Shown here in pieces: positions 26,188-34,748 of a DNA stretch of 64,000 nt. Within the stretch, counting starts at the first letter, position 1. Each line of letters begins with the position of its first letter. The notes under the pieces were generated by a model, which was not told where the DNA came from, searched no databases, and was given only the letters and a program-made list of their open reading frames with translations. The position numbers were made by a program, and so were the translations under genes. Origin of the DNA: Chryseobacterium culicis (lineage in GTDB: Bacteria > Bacteroidota > Bacteroidia > Flavobacteriales > Weeksellaceae); contig NZ_PCPP01000002.1 of the NCBI RefSeq assembly GCF_002979755.1, positions 310,001-374,000 of the forward strand. Direction: 5' to 3'.

Positions 26188-27039
26188 ATGAAAAAATTAG
26201 GTATCATCGCATTAGCGCTCTTCATACAGAATGTTTCTGCACAGACAAACAGGTTTGTGTATCAGGTGACTATGAAGCCTGATGCCGAAAATAAAACAGA
26301 TATCAAGACGGAAAACGCGTATCTGGATATTTCTCCGGAAAAATCAGTGTTTTATTCTGAAAACAGGATTAAAAGAGATTCCATCATGCAAAAAGCATTT
26401 CAAGGTGGAGGCGGAAGAGGAAGTATCAACAGAGATCAGATGGAAGGTTTGAGAACGAATATCAACTACTCTGTAGAAAAGGATAAGACGAACCAAAAGA
26501 CGTATTTTAAAGACAGAATAGGACGTGATCTCTATTCTTATGAAGAAGACAGGCCACTGAACTGGAAAATTGAATCGGAAACAAGAAAAATAGGCGAATA
26601 CAAGGTTCAGAAGGCTGAAACGGATTTTGGAGGGAGAAAATGGACAGCATGGTTTACAACAGATCTTCCTTATCAGGATGGACCTTATAAATTCGGAGGA
26701 CTTCCTGGACTGATTGTAAAAGTTGAAGATGATAAAGGCGATTACTCTTTTGATTTAATGAAGAATTATAAAATTGCTGAGTTTCCTACTTTGAACCAGT
26801 TTGGTAATACATTAAAAGTGAAAAGAGGAGATTATTTAAAACAGCAGCAAAAGTTTAAAACCGACCCCATGTCATTCATGAATCAAAGTGGTGGAGGTAT
26901 TACTGCTCCAATGAGAATAGGTGGTGGAAGAGGTCCTGGAGGCGGTGGAAACCAGAATCCTGCTGATATGAGAAAGAGAATGGAAGAAAGGGTGAAGGAA
27001 GAAGCGAAGAAAAATTCTAACCCTATCGAATTGCAATAA
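26188..27039 (+). CDS. GLPGLI family protein, second copy
   Basis: A 283-residue exported protein (signal IALALFIQNVSAQ) closely patterned on the preceding one: SEKSVFYSENRIKRDS-like opening, WTAWFTTDLPYQDGPYKF, FGGLPGLIVKVEDDKGDY. A shorter Gly-rich segment (GGGRGPGGGGN) lies near residue 245 and the end is NPIELQ. Both products end in the same way although their tails differ, suggesting a tandem duplication followed by tail expansion in copy 1. Co-transcribed with copy 1 and ended by a strong terminator. Function unknown. Confidence 0.9.
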   Translation: MKKLGIIALALFIQNVSAQTNRFVYQVTMKPDAENKTDIKTENAYLDISPEKSVFYSENRIKRDSIMQKAFQGGGGRGSINRDQMEGLRTNINYSVEKDKTNQKTYFKDRIGRDLYSYEEDRPLNWKIESETRKIGEYKVQKAETDFGGRKWTAWFTTDLPYQDGPYKFGGLPGLIVKVEDDKGDYSFDLMKNYKIAEFPTLNQFGNTLKVKRGDYLKQQQKFKTDPMSFMNQSGGGITAPMRIGGGRGPGGGGNQNPADMRKRMEERVKEEAKKNSNPIELQ

Positions 27040-27041
27040 AT

Positions 27042-27077
27042 AAAAAATGCGGTCTTATCGTGAGACCGCATTTTTTT
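27042..27077. terminator. Bidirectional terminator after GLPGLI genes
   Basis: A 14-bp stem AAAAAATGCGGTCT with its complement around a seven-base loop, flanked by A and T tracts. It serves the GLPGLI pair and the convergent metallopeptidase. Confidence 0.9.
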
Positions 27078-27097
27078 ATATCATCTTTTTGATGAAA

Positions 27098-27961
27098 TTA
27101 TTTTAATAGCTGGTTGAAAGTATCACCCTGTCTGATATCTCCGGTGTTGTAACCTTTCATAAACCATTCTTTACGCTGAGCAGAAGATCCGTGAGTGAAG
27201 CTTTCCTGATTCACATATCCCTGTGCTCTTTTCTGGATGTTATCATCTCCAACAGCTTCTGCAGCATCTATCGCGGATTCAATGTCTCCGGGCTCCAAAA
27301 TATGTTTGCTGTCATTGGTTCTTTTAGCCCAGACTCCGGCATAAAAATCAGCCTGTAGCTCTGTAGCAACAGACACTCTGTTCATTTGCTCTTCAGAATA
27401 TCTTCCGCTTCTTCTTAATTGATCTACTTTTTGGGTCGTTCCTAAAAGAGTCTGCACATGGTGTCCCACTTCGTGAGCAAGCACATAGGCTACTGTAAAT
27501 TCTGTTACTTTAGCCCCAAACTTTTGCTGAAGTTCACCAAAAAAGCTCATATCCATATAGACTTTCTGATCAGCAGGGCAGTAGAAAGGTCCCATGGCAG
27601 ATTGAGCAGTACCACATGCTGAAGAAGTTGTATTCTCAAAAAGAACCACCTGAGGAGCACTATAAGTCATTCCGTTTTCCTTAAAAATCTGATCCCAGGT
27701 AAGAATATTCCATTTGGCCATCATATCCACCATTTCTCCGATTTGTTTTTCACTGGCTGTAAGCTCTCTTTGTTCTCCGGAATTTCCTGAAGATTGCATA
27801 CTGCCGGAATTTAAAATACCGGACGGGTCGCCTCCCAAAAAGAACACGATGGCTGCTATAATTAATGTTCCGAGTCCTCCTCCTACAATCATTCCGCCAC
27901 CACCGCCTCCTGAACCACGGCGGTCATCAACGTTTCCGCCTCTGTCGTCTGTCCATTTCAT
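27098..27961 (-). CDS. Neutral zinc metallopeptidase (YpfJ family)
   Basis: A 287-residue membrane-anchored protein of the YpfJ-type putative neutral zinc metallopeptidases. The zinc motif HEVGHH is at 163-168, preceded by the family segment CGTAQSAMGPFYCPADQKVYMD and followed by ELQADFYAGVW, which carries the third ligand. An N-terminal Gly- and Arg-rich stretch leads into one membrane helix (LIIAAIVFFLGG, 33-44). The catalytic domain is therefore probably periplasmic. The substrate is unknown. It is a single gene with a convergent neighbour. Confidence 0.92.
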   Translation of the reverse strand: MKWTDDRGGNVDDRRGSGGGGGGMIVGGGLGTLIIAAIVFFLGGDPSGILNSGSMQSSGNSGEQRELTASEKQIGEMVDMMAKWNILTWDQIFKENGMTYSAPQVVLFENTTSSACGTAQSAMGPFYCPADQKVYMDMSFFGELQQKFGAKVTEFTVAYVLAHEVGHHVQTLLGTTQKVDQLRRSGRYSEEQMNRVSVATELQADFYAGVWAKRTNDSKHILEPGDIESAIDAAEAVGDDNIQKRAQGYVNQESFTHGSSAQRKEWFMKGYNTGDIRQGDTFNQLLK

Positions 27962-28027
27962 ACTAATAAATTTATGGGTTAATTTAAATATTTTACGCCA
28001 AATTATAAGCGAAAAATATCTAGATAT

Positions 28028-30106
28028 TTATCTGTTCAGTTGTTTTGTTTTTAGCCAGTAAGAAGTAGACTGATAGGCTGATACAGCATCATCTACCAGT
28101 TTCTGCTCTGGATTTTTTAATAATTTTTCGTCGTAATACAGTTTAAATGCGGGTTTCAGATCACTTTTTTCCAGTTCCAAAGAATATTGTTTTACCTTTT
28201 TTACCGGAGAAATAATGGTCAAACGATCCCCTTTGATAAACCCAAGGTCTTGATATGTTGCCACATAAGCTTTAGGCTGGAATTCCTGTCTGAAGACATC
28301 CTGTCCTAAAAATTTAGACTGATAGCTGAAATTTAATAATCCAAAAAGAGTAGGCATCACATCTATCTGGGACATCAATGCATCGAATTTCTGAGGCTGA
28401 ATAAATCCTTCTGAGAAAATCATTGCAGGAATTCTGTATTTATCCATAGGAAGTTCTGTTTTCCCTGCACTGGATGCACAGTGGTCTGCAATAATGACAA
28501 AAACAGTGTTTTTATACCAGTCTTGCTTTTTCGCCATATCAAAGAATAGCTTAAGAGAATAATCAGTATATTTTACACCTCCTTCGCGGGATTTTGCTGT
28601 TCCCGGGATATCAATTCTTCCGTCAGGATAAGTAAATGGTCTGTGATTGGAAACCGTCATCCAATGATTGAAAAAAGGTTTTCCCGACTTGGCTTCAGCA
28701 TTCATCACCTGAATAGCTTTTCTTGCCATATCTTCATCAGCAACGCCCCAAACATTGGCAAAAGTAATTTCTTCAGGCTTAAAGTTGTTTCTGTCTACAA
28801 TACCATAGCCGTTTCCACCGAAGAAGTCCTGCATATTATCAAAATAGCTGTATCCACCATATAAAAACTTTACATCATATCCTTTGGATTTGAAGACGCT
28901 TCCGGTTGTGAATTTCTTTTTATTGTCATCTCTTTTGATGATACTTTCTCCTGCAGTGGGAGGAATACAAAGAGTCAGGGCTTCCAATCCTCTTACAGTT
29001 CTGTTTCCTGTAGCATAAAGATTGGTAAACATCAGGGATTTATCTGCAAGGCTGTCCAGGAAAGGAGTAATTTTTTGTGTATTACCATAGTGTTCCATGA
29101 AGTCCGCAGAAAGACTTTCTATAGAGATCAGCACTACATTTTTCTTTGCTTCCGGCTGCTCTGCAACAACAGCTCTTGATAATGTATGTTGTGGATACTG
29201 GCTCAAGAAATTCTTTTCGGCCTGTTGCTGATTAATCTGTGAATAAAACTGGAAATAATCCAGTTCATTATGGGTAAAGGCCCAATAAAACTTAGGAATT
29301 CCGTTGGCTTCAATTTCATCGGCAAAAACATTATCAGATTTGATTTGCATCAACGAAGGGATTGCCAGTGCACTCAAAGCACAAAGTACCATGAAACTGC
29401 CCAGAAGAACCATTTTTTGTTTAAAATCCGGAAGTTCCAGCAGCTCATCTTTTGTTTTCTTATAAATAAACCATGTGATGGTAAGGGTAACGATCATGAT
29501 TCCGGAAAACAATGGAACAACAGGGTAGCTTTCCATGATATTTCCAATCACCTCATTGGTGTAAATAAGATAATCTACTGCAATAAAATTATAACGAACT
29601 CCAAATTCATTATAAAAGAAGTATTCACTTACTCCGTTGAAAATAATCAGAAGAACATATAATAGTAATGTGATGAAATATAATGTGTTACGGATCTTGG
29701 TTCTTTGTGTAGGAAGGAACAGCATCAATCCGAAGAAAAGAGTCTTTATTCCTACAAACACAAGAGCGATTTCCATGATAGAACCTCCATATTGCTTGAA
29801 TATATTATTGGGAACAAGCCATATATAAAGGAAGAATAGAACCAATGCTCCCAAAATAATATTACCGTAAGGTTTTTTATATTTTGAATTGGAAAGAAAG
29901 AGGAAGTAAAGAGCGAGGATAGAGCTGGCCAGTATGAAAACAAAAACGTCATTCACAAGACCGATTAACAAAACTTTTACGACTTCGAAAAATCCGAAAC
30001 TAGCGGTAGTAATAGGATGAAAAAAGAATACTGTTCTTATTATCAAAGAAATAATAAGATAGAAAATTCCTAAATAGAGGAAAGGTTTTATTTTTTTTAA
30101 AAACAT
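28028..30106 (-). CDS. LtaS-like sulfatase-fold phosphotransferase
   Basis: A 692-residue inner-membrane enzyme: five N-terminal membrane helices in the first 220 residues, then a periplasmic alkaline-phosphatase/sulfatase-fold domain of the LTA synthase family. Visible are the metal-binding ISIESLSADF, the Thr nucleophile in ATGNRTVRGLEAL, and IIADHCASS near the end. Relatives transfer phosphoglycerol or phosphoethanolamine from phospholipids to envelope glycans; Gram-negatives lack lipoteichoic acid, so lipid A or a surface glycan is the likely target. An in-frame GTG at 30133 lies within a -7 box (30133-30140), so the ATG at 30106 is preferred. Confidence 0.88.
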   Translation of the reverse strand: MFLKKIKPFLYLGIFYLIISLIIRTVFFFHPITTASFGFFEVVKVLLIGLVNDVFVFILASSILALYFLFLSNSKYKKPYGNIILGALVLFFLYIWLVPNNIFKQYGGSIMEIALVFVGIKTLFFGLMLFLPTQRTKIRNTLYFITLLLYVLLIIFNGVSEYFFYNEFGVRYNFIAVDYLIYTNEVIGNIMESYPVVPLFSGIMIVTLTITWFIYKKTKDELLELPDFKQKMVLLGSFMVLCALSALAIPSLMQIKSDNVFADEIEANGIPKFYWAFTHNELDYFQFYSQINQQQAEKNFLSQYPQHTLSRAVVAEQPEAKKNVVLISIESLSADFMEHYGNTQKITPFLDSLADKSLMFTNLYATGNRTVRGLEALTLCIPPTAGESIIKRDDNKKKFTTGSVFKSKGYDVKFLYGGYSYFDNMQDFFGGNGYGIVDRNNFKPEEITFANVWGVADEDMARKAIQVMNAEAKSGKPFFNHWMTVSNHRPFTYPDGRIDIPGTAKSREGGVKYTDYSLKLFFDMAKKQDWYKNTVFVIIADHCASSAGKTELPMDKYRIPAMIFSEGFIQPQKFDALMSQIDVMPTLFGLLNFSYQSKFLGQDVFRQEFQPKAYVATYQDLGFIKGDRLTIISPVKKVKQYSLELEKSDLKPAFKLYYDEKLLKNPEQKLVDDAVSAYQSTSYWLKTKQLNR

Positions 30107-30132
30107 GTATTGACTGTTTTTATTGGTTTTCA

Positions 30133-30140
30133 CAAAGATA
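30133..30140 (-). promoter_or_regulatory. -7 box of LtaS-like gene
   Basis: TATCTTTG on the minus strand matches TAnnTTTG exactly and would give a leader of about 20 bases to ATG 30106. It overlaps the alternative GTG start and argues against it. Confidence 0.5.
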
Positions 30141-30221
30141 GTTTTTGTGGAGAACTTTTGATGGAAAAAAAGAAAAACATCCTTTTTATTAATAAGATTT
30201 ATGAATTATTTTTACCCTAAT

Positions 30222-30248
30222 AAAAAAGGACTATCAAAAAATAGTCCC
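30222..30248 (-). terminator. Terminator of the TPR-ribH operon
   Basis: On the minus strand GGACTAT pairs with ATAGTCC around a six-base loop and continues into TTTTTT. It lies 28 bases after the ribH stop. Confidence 0.8.
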
Positions 30249-30275
30249 CATTATATAGTCAAAGTGAATAAGTGG

Positions 30276-30794
30276 TTAAGAGTGACCGAAACCAATATTC
30301 CCTTTCTTATCAGATAAATTCTTTTTGAAATCAATCATTCTAAGAGCTGTTACAGCTGCTTCTACACCTTTGTTTCCAAGGTCACCGCCGCTTCTTGCAA
30401 TAGACTGTTCCTTTGTATCATCTGTTAATACACAGAAAATTGTAGGAGTATCCGTCATGATATTACAATCTTTGATTCCCTGTGCTACTGCAGAACATAC
30501 ATAATCAAAATGAGGTGTTTCCCCACGGATCACACATCCTATAGAGATTATTGCGTCATATTTTCTCTCTTTGCAAAGCTGCATACTTGCATAGCTTAAT
30601 TCAAAAGCTCCGGGAACAGGGAAAAGTTTGATGTTTTCAGGTTTTACCCCTTCTTTTTCAAGAATTTCCAAAGCTGCATCACGAAGATTGTAGGTTACAA
30701 AATCATTCCACTCAGAAAAAACAATGCCGATAGAAAAATCTTCGGCATTAGTTATATGAAGTGGCTTGTAATCGGAAAGATTAACTGTTGCCAT
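30276..30794 (-). CDS. ribH: 6,7-dimethyl-8-ribityllumazine synthase
   Basis: A 172-residue lumazine synthase, the penultimate step of riboflavin synthesis, joining 5-amino-6-ribitylaminouracil and dihydroxybutanone phosphate. Motifs seen are FSEWNDFVTYNL, the phosphate-binding VPGAFELSYASMQL, IGCVIRGETPHFDYV with the active-site His region, and GGDLGNKGVEAA. The C-terminus is slightly longer than in E. coli and ends in charged residues. It is three bases downstream of the TPR gene and so in one operon. The enzyme forms pentamers or icosahedral capsids in the cytoplasm. Confidence 0.95.
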   Translation of the reverse strand: MATVNLSDYKPLHITNAEDFSIGIVFSEWNDFVTYNLRDAALEILEKEGVKPENIKLFPVPGAFELSYASMQLCKERKYDAIISIGCVIRGETPHFDYVCSAVAQGIKDCNIMTDTPTIFCVLTDDTKEQSIARSGGDLGNKGVEAAVTALRMIDFKKNLSDKKGNIGFGHS

Positions 30795-30797
30795 TTT

Positions 30798-31505
30798 TTA
30801 ATAATATTTAGTCATTTCAATATAAGAATCAGACATTCCGTTGTCGTAGTCCTGATATTTCTCGTCAATTGCTGAGAAGTATTTTTTAGCTTCTGTATTT
30901 TTCTTTAATCCTAAAGCAACAATCCCTGCTTTTCTTGTGAAATAATAGGTTGTATAAGGATCATCAGATGCTGTTGCAGCCTGGTCTAGCAAACCTAAAG
31001 CCTCATCATTTTTGTTAAGACCTGATTTAGCATCTGCCATAGCTCCGTACTTCATTGCCATCAAAGTTTTGTTTTTGGAAGAGAATTTATCTAAAAGATC
31101 ATAAGCTTCCTGGAACTTTCCTTCTTTGAATTTTAATAAACCGGCATTATAAGAAGAAAGTTTACCGATCTCAGTAGAAGAATATTCATTAGCTGTACCT
31201 ATAAAACCAGGGTTAGCTGCAGATTTTCCACCTAAAGCATCTTTATCTTTGCCTTCTGCAAGGTTTTTTTGAGCAGCAAGGAAACTTTTTACAGCTTCAG
31301 TGTTCTTTGGAGCAACTACGAATTGCTTATAAGCAAAGAATCCTAAAACTCCTAAAATCAATACTCCAAATACCAAACCAAGAGGTTTTGAATATTTTTC
31401 AACGAATTTTTCAGTGTTTAAAGCTTCTCTGTCAAGGTCTTTAAAGAACTCAACTGTTTCTTTACCTTCTTGCTCGTTCTGAGCACTCTTTCCCAATTTT
31501 GCCAT
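30798..31505 (-). CDS. Membrane-anchored TPR protein
   Basis: A 235-residue protein with a charged N-terminus, one membrane helix (LGLVFGVLILGVLGFFAY, about 43-60) and a periplasmic helical-repeat domain with TPR-like units (SYNAGLLKFKEGKFQEAYDL, LMAMKYGAMADAKSGLNKND, AGIVALGLKKNTEAKKYF). The plan resembles YfgM-type single-span TPR proteins that help outer-membrane protein or secretion steps, but the match is only architectural. It is promoter-proximal in an operon with ribH. The gene pair probably reflects shared promoter use, not a shared pathway. Confidence 0.8.
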   Translation of the reverse strand: MAKLGKSAQNEQEGKETVEFFKDLDREALNTEKFVEKYSKPLGLVFGVLILGVLGFFAYKQFVVAPKNTEAVKSFLAAQKNLAEGKDKDALGGKSAANPGFIGTANEYSSTEIGKLSSYNAGLLKFKEGKFQEAYDLLDKFSSKNKTLMAMKYGAMADAKSGLNKNDEALGLLDQAATASDDPYTTYYFTRKAGIVALGLKKNTEAKKYFSAIDEKYQDYDNGMSDSYIEMTKYY

Positions 31506-31526
31506 AAGTTTTTAAAAATTGAAATG

Positions 31527-31556
31527 CAAATTTAATTGTTTCTGAGAGATTTACAA
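31527..31556 (-). promoter_or_regulatory. Promoter of TPR-ribH operon
   Basis: On the minus strand TTG (31556-31554), 19 bases, TAAATTTG (31534-31527): a full -33/-7 match, with a predicted leader of about 15 bases. Confidence 0.75.
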
Positions 31557-31627
31557 AATACTTTGTGAGTATTATTGATGAAATTTTGTGAATTGTTAAT
31601 CGTGAGTGATGAATTTATTAAAAAAAG

Positions 31628-31722
31628 ATGCTTCGACTGAGCTTAGCATGACCCTTCTAATACTACCTGTTCTTATCTCACAGTAAATTATTAGTGTTGT
31701 CATGCTGAGCCTGTCGAAGCAT
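31628..31722. repeat. Imperfect inverted repeat, GCTTCGAC...CATGAC type
   Basis: The left arm 31628-31652 (ATGCTTCGACTGAGCTTAGC then ATGAC) and the right arm 31699-31722, whose complement reads ATGCTTCGACAGGCTCAGC then ATGAC, match with one indel and a few changes. The 46-base spacer is AT-rich. The motif TGCTTCGACAGGCTCAGCAT is one I know as a highly repeated intergenic element in flavobacteria. It lies between apt (31735) and the TPR promoter. Confidence 0.8.
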
Positions 31723-31734
31723 ATATATTATATC

Positions 31735-32271
31735 TTAATACCCTAAAATATGGTAGATTTCAGCACCGAATTTTTTCAGTTTTTCATCACCGTTTAAGCC
31801 TTCTAAGCCGATAAGGAAACTAAATTGTGAAACAATTGCTCCTTGCTTTTCTACTAATTTAGCTGCTGCTTCTGTAGTGCCTCCTGTTGCTAAAAGATCA
31901 TCATGAATTAAAACTCTTTGTCCTGGTTTTATCTGTCCTTCACGGGTTTCGATAATAGCACTTCCATATTCCAGATCATATTTTTCTGAGATGATGGGAG
32001 GAGGAAGTTTTCCGGCTTTTCTGATTAAGATGAATGGAACTTCCAATGCCACAGCGATAGCGATTCCGAAGAGGTAACCGCGGCTTTCAATTCCGCATAC
32101 TGCATCTATTTTTCCTTTACTGAAGGCTGCAAGATCTGCAATAACATCTTCATAAAGTTTTGGGTCTAAAAAGATGGGCGAAATATCCTTAAACTGTATT
32201 CCCGGAATAGGAAAATCGGGGATATTTTCAATTGTTTCTTCTAGTTTCTTGATCAGTTCTGCTGAAGCCAT
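31735..32271 (-). CDS. apt: Adenine phosphoribosyltransferase
   Basis: A 178-residue purine salvage enzyme making AMP from adenine and PRPP. It has the PRPP-binding motif VLIHDDLLATGGTTEAAAKL and the N-terminal family signature IPDFPIPGIQFKDISPIF; GIESRGYLFG and IRKAGKLPPP match the active-site loops. It starts three bases after the upstream lipoprotein gene and is co-transcribed with it. The substrate PRPP is made by prs, also in this window but not linked. Confidence 0.95.
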   Translation of the reverse strand: MASAELIKKLEETIENIPDFPIPGIQFKDISPIFLDPKLYEDVIADLAAFSKGKIDAVCGIESRGYLFGIAIAVALEVPFILIRKAGKLPPPIISEKYDLEYGSAIIETREGQIKPGQRVLIHDDLLATGGTTEAAAKLVEKQGAIVSQFSFLIGLEGLNGDEKLKKFGAEIYHILGY

Positions 32272-32274
32272 TTA

Positions 32275-33474
32275 TTAATTGATTTTATAGCTGGAAATTT
32301 TCCAGTCTCCATTTACATTTTTAAGCCCGAAAGTTACTTTTAAAGAAGTCGTCTTACCGCTTTTATCCGTTACGTCATAAGTAGCGTTTACGCTGGCACT
32401 GTTTGCATTAGCACCGCTGGTAGTAATATTCTTTACGCTTACGTTTTTCACCGATCCAAAACCTGAAGTAGGGTTTGAAAAGGATTCATAACTTCCCCAG
32501 CTTGGATTGCTTGCTGTTTCGTATGCTGCTTTTAAATTCTGAGAACTTACACTGTTCAAAAATTTGCTTACAGTATTTTTAGGGTCTGCTGTCGGTTGCT
32601 TTGGTGCTGCTGGAGCTGCAGGAGTGGCTGTTGCAGGATCAGTTGTTGCACCAGGAGTAGCTGTTGGATTGTTTGGATCAATTACAGCACTTGGTTGTTC
32701 AGGAACAGCGGTCGAATCAGTTTTTGGAACTGTAGGAACTTTTAATGCTGCTGCATTGACATCAAGACCGATTTTAGACATTTTGAAAGTCTTAGCCGTT
32801 GTTTTTACAGAAACCGTGATATCAATTTTATTGTCTATTACTTTTGCTGCCGGAATAGAGGAGAACTTTAAATTGAACCCTTTAAAGTTATTATCCTGCA
32901 TCAGGTTTTTAGCAGTAGCCAGTCTTACCCCGTTACTGAACACTTCAAGAGTGGCTTCCAGACCAGCTCCTGTGAAAGATACAGGGTTTCCGGCTGCATC
33001 TACAAGTCTTGGAACAATCTGAATTGCCGTAGGCGCTCCGGTTCCGTCATCTCCTGTAGGTCTTGTTACAAGGCTTAATGATCCTGCTTTTACATCATTA
33101 GGATCGCTTTCTTTGGCTTTATCATCTCCGAAGATATTCATTTCTCCAAGGGATGGTGGAGCAGTACTTGCCCATTCTATTCCGTTTTTCTGTGCAACTT
33201 CGTCAGCCAGAGACATGATTTCAGGAACTTTTTTCCCGTTAATCAGTTTCCCAAGAGCTTTTAATTCATTGATATCACCATCTGCCTCTACTCCAAATGT
33301 TTTAAGGATATAAAGAGCCTCATTAAACTTAATCTGCTTAATGGTAGGTAAACTGGAAGTCATATCATTGATACTTGACTGCAGTGTTTTAGTATTCGTA
33401 GCATCTACATGATCTTTCTTACATGCTGTAAAAAGCAACAGACTGAAAACAAGTAGAAAAGAAAACTTTTTCAT
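32275..33474 (-). CDS. Putative lipoprotein with C-terminal NTF2-like region
   Basis: A 399-residue lipoprotein (LLLFTACKKD, Cys18). The first 240 residues include a beta-sandwich-like section (SLSLVTRP to SKIGLDVNAA). A Pro/Ala/Thr-rich linker (about 250-300, NPTATPGATTDPATATPAAP) follows, then about 100 residues that look like an NTF2/SnoaL-type stress domain (AYETASNPSWGSYESFSNP, SLKVTFGLKNVNGDWKISSY). Such domains sit in many Bacteroidota lipoproteins with unknown roles. Operon with apt, three bases apart. No enzyme motif is seen. Confidence 0.8.
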   Translation of the reverse strand: MKKFSFLLVFSLLLFTACKKDHVDATNTKTLQSSINDMTSSLPTIKQIKFNEALYILKTFGVEADGDINELKALGKLINGKKVPEIMSLADEVAQKNGIEWASTAPPSLGEMNIFGDDKAKESDPNDVKAGSLSLVTRPTGDDGTGAPTAIQIVPRLVDAAGNPVSFTGAGLEATLEVFSNGVRLATAKNLMQDNNFKGFNLKFSSIPAAKVIDNKIDITVSVKTTAKTFKMSKIGLDVNAAALKVPTVPKTDSTAVPEQPSAVIDPNNPTATPGATTDPATATPAAPAAPKQPTADPKNTVSKFLNSVSSQNLKAAYETASNPSWGSYESFSNPTSGFGSVKNVSVKNITTSGANANSASVNATYDVTDKSGKTTSLKVTFGLKNVNGDWKISSYKIN

Positions 33475-33491
33475 TTTTATTTGGTTTGTTG

Positions 33492-33499
33492 CAAATTTA
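33492..33499 (-). promoter_or_regulatory. -7 box of lipoprotein-apt operon
   Basis: TAAATTTG on the minus strand, an exact TAnnTTTG match, with a predicted leader of about 11 bases. No -33 TTG at proper spacing. Confidence 0.5.
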
Positions 33500-33591
33500 A
33501 TAAAACCTTTATTAATACTGGATTTTATTTTTTACTTTATGTTTTCCGGCTGATTTATTTCTTTTCCGTGGATTGAGTGAAGCTGATGTTC

Positions 33592-34608
33592 CTATCTTTT
33601 ATTCGGCTGTTCTTTTAAATCTCCTTTGAAAAAATTACTGAATATGGTTTGCATATTCGGGAATGAAGAGTCCTGCCAATAGGAGGTCTGGTAGCTGCTG
33701 TTTTCTTTATTGAATTTTACTTTTTCAATCTTGTTATCATTATTGAAACTCAGTTCTGTGGGATAGAAATTGGTGTAAAGCGCAATCTGATTGTAACTGG
33801 GTTCACTTTTATGTTTAAGTTTTACAAAAACCAGTTCATTGTATTCCAGGAAATCTTTTAAAGTCTTTTCTGATCCCTTTTCAAAGGACATGTTTAAAAT
33901 TGATTTTATATCGTAAAACCGGTATCCGAAGAATGAAAATTCTTTTTCCTGAAGAGCAGCCCCGGTTACTTCAATCTGATCTTTGCGATCACCTTTCAAT
34001 TCTCTAATTGTATTTTTTTTTGTTTTATATTCTTCCGGATTTCCTACATTTTTAAGTTTTGGAATCTCTAAAGAATTTCCATAATCCCATGATGAAGTTT
34101 CCTTTTTCTCATTTTTAGATTCTGTCAGTCTGAAAACTCTGTACTGTTCTACATTCGTGCTTTTCAGTTTTTTTGTTTTATTATCAAAAATGTAGGTTAC
34201 AATACCGTCGGCATAACTGTTAAGTTTATTATTTACCGTTACATAAGCATTAAAATTTCCTTTGATGAAAATGTATTTGGCGGGTTTATTATTTTTAATC
34301 ACTACCGTTTCAATTTCCTTTACCTGATCATTGATTTTTATCACAGATTGATCAAAGTCGGAATATGATAAAGTGGCCACCGGAAAATTATTATAGACAA
34401 TCTGAAACTTTTCCTGGGAAGGCGACAGAGATTGTTTGTCGATCTTGCCTTCAATATCCGAATATGCGAGAATAGCTCCGTCTTTTCCAAACACAGAAAC
34501 TCTGGGAAGAGGATGATTACTTTTTTCAGAAACGAACGTGATTGTCTGAGCCTGAATAAAACTATAGAGAAACAGAAAGAAGGAGTAAATGAAAAGTTTT
34601 GTTTTCAT
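33592..34608 (-). CDS. Secreted protein with CarboxypepD_reg-like N-terminus
   Basis: A 338-residue exported protein (signal SFFLFLYSFIQAQ). The N-terminal part (PLPRVSVFGKDGAILAYSDIEGKID) resembles the carboxypeptidase regulatory-like beta-sandwich common in Bacteroidota surface proteins; the rest (TYIFDNKTKKLKSTNVEQYR, FFGYRFYDIKSILNM) has no family I recognise. The frame is open to 34689, but the added 27 residues are unlike a signal and overlap the act operon terminator, so ATG 34608 is chosen. It lies downstream of actF on the same strand but behind a terminator. Confidence 0.75.
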   Translation of the reverse strand: MKTKLFIYSFFLFLYSFIQAQTITFVSEKSNHPLPRVSVFGKDGAILAYSDIEGKIDKQSLSPSQEKFQIVYNNFPVATLSYSDFDQSVIKINDQVKEIETVVIKNNKPAKYIFIKGNFNAYVTVNNKLNSYADGIVTYIFDNKTKKLKSTNVEQYRVFRLTESKNEKKETSSWDYGNSLEIPKLKNVGNPEEYKTKKNTIRELKGDRKDQIEVTGAALQEKEFSFFGYRFYDIKSILNMSFEKGSEKTLKDFLEYNELVFVKLKHKSEPSYNQIALYTNFYPTELSFNNDNKIEKVKFNKENSSYQTSYWQDSSFPNMQTIFSNFFKGDLKEQPNKR

Positions 34609-34692
34609 AATAAGATTTTGTTTTTGGTTGTTGATCTCATTATAGAGACGCATAACGAACAGAATGGTTGCCTGTTGCTGGATATGCATAAA

Positions 34693-34724
34693 AAAAGACT
34701 GATCGTTTTACCAATCAGTCTTTT
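34693..34724 (-). terminator. Terminator of the act operon
   Basis: On the minus strand AAAAGACTGAT pairs with ATCAGTCTTTT around a ten-base loop and runs into a T tract, 25 bases after the actF stop. Confidence 0.88.
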
Positions 34725-34748
34725 ATATTTTTATTTTGTTACAAGTCC

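Noticed and set aside
32564..33022. 152-codon plus-strand frame rich in Gly, Ala and Val
   Set aside because: Shadow of the Pro/Ala/Thr-rich lipoprotein on the minus strand; no independent start or conservation evidence.
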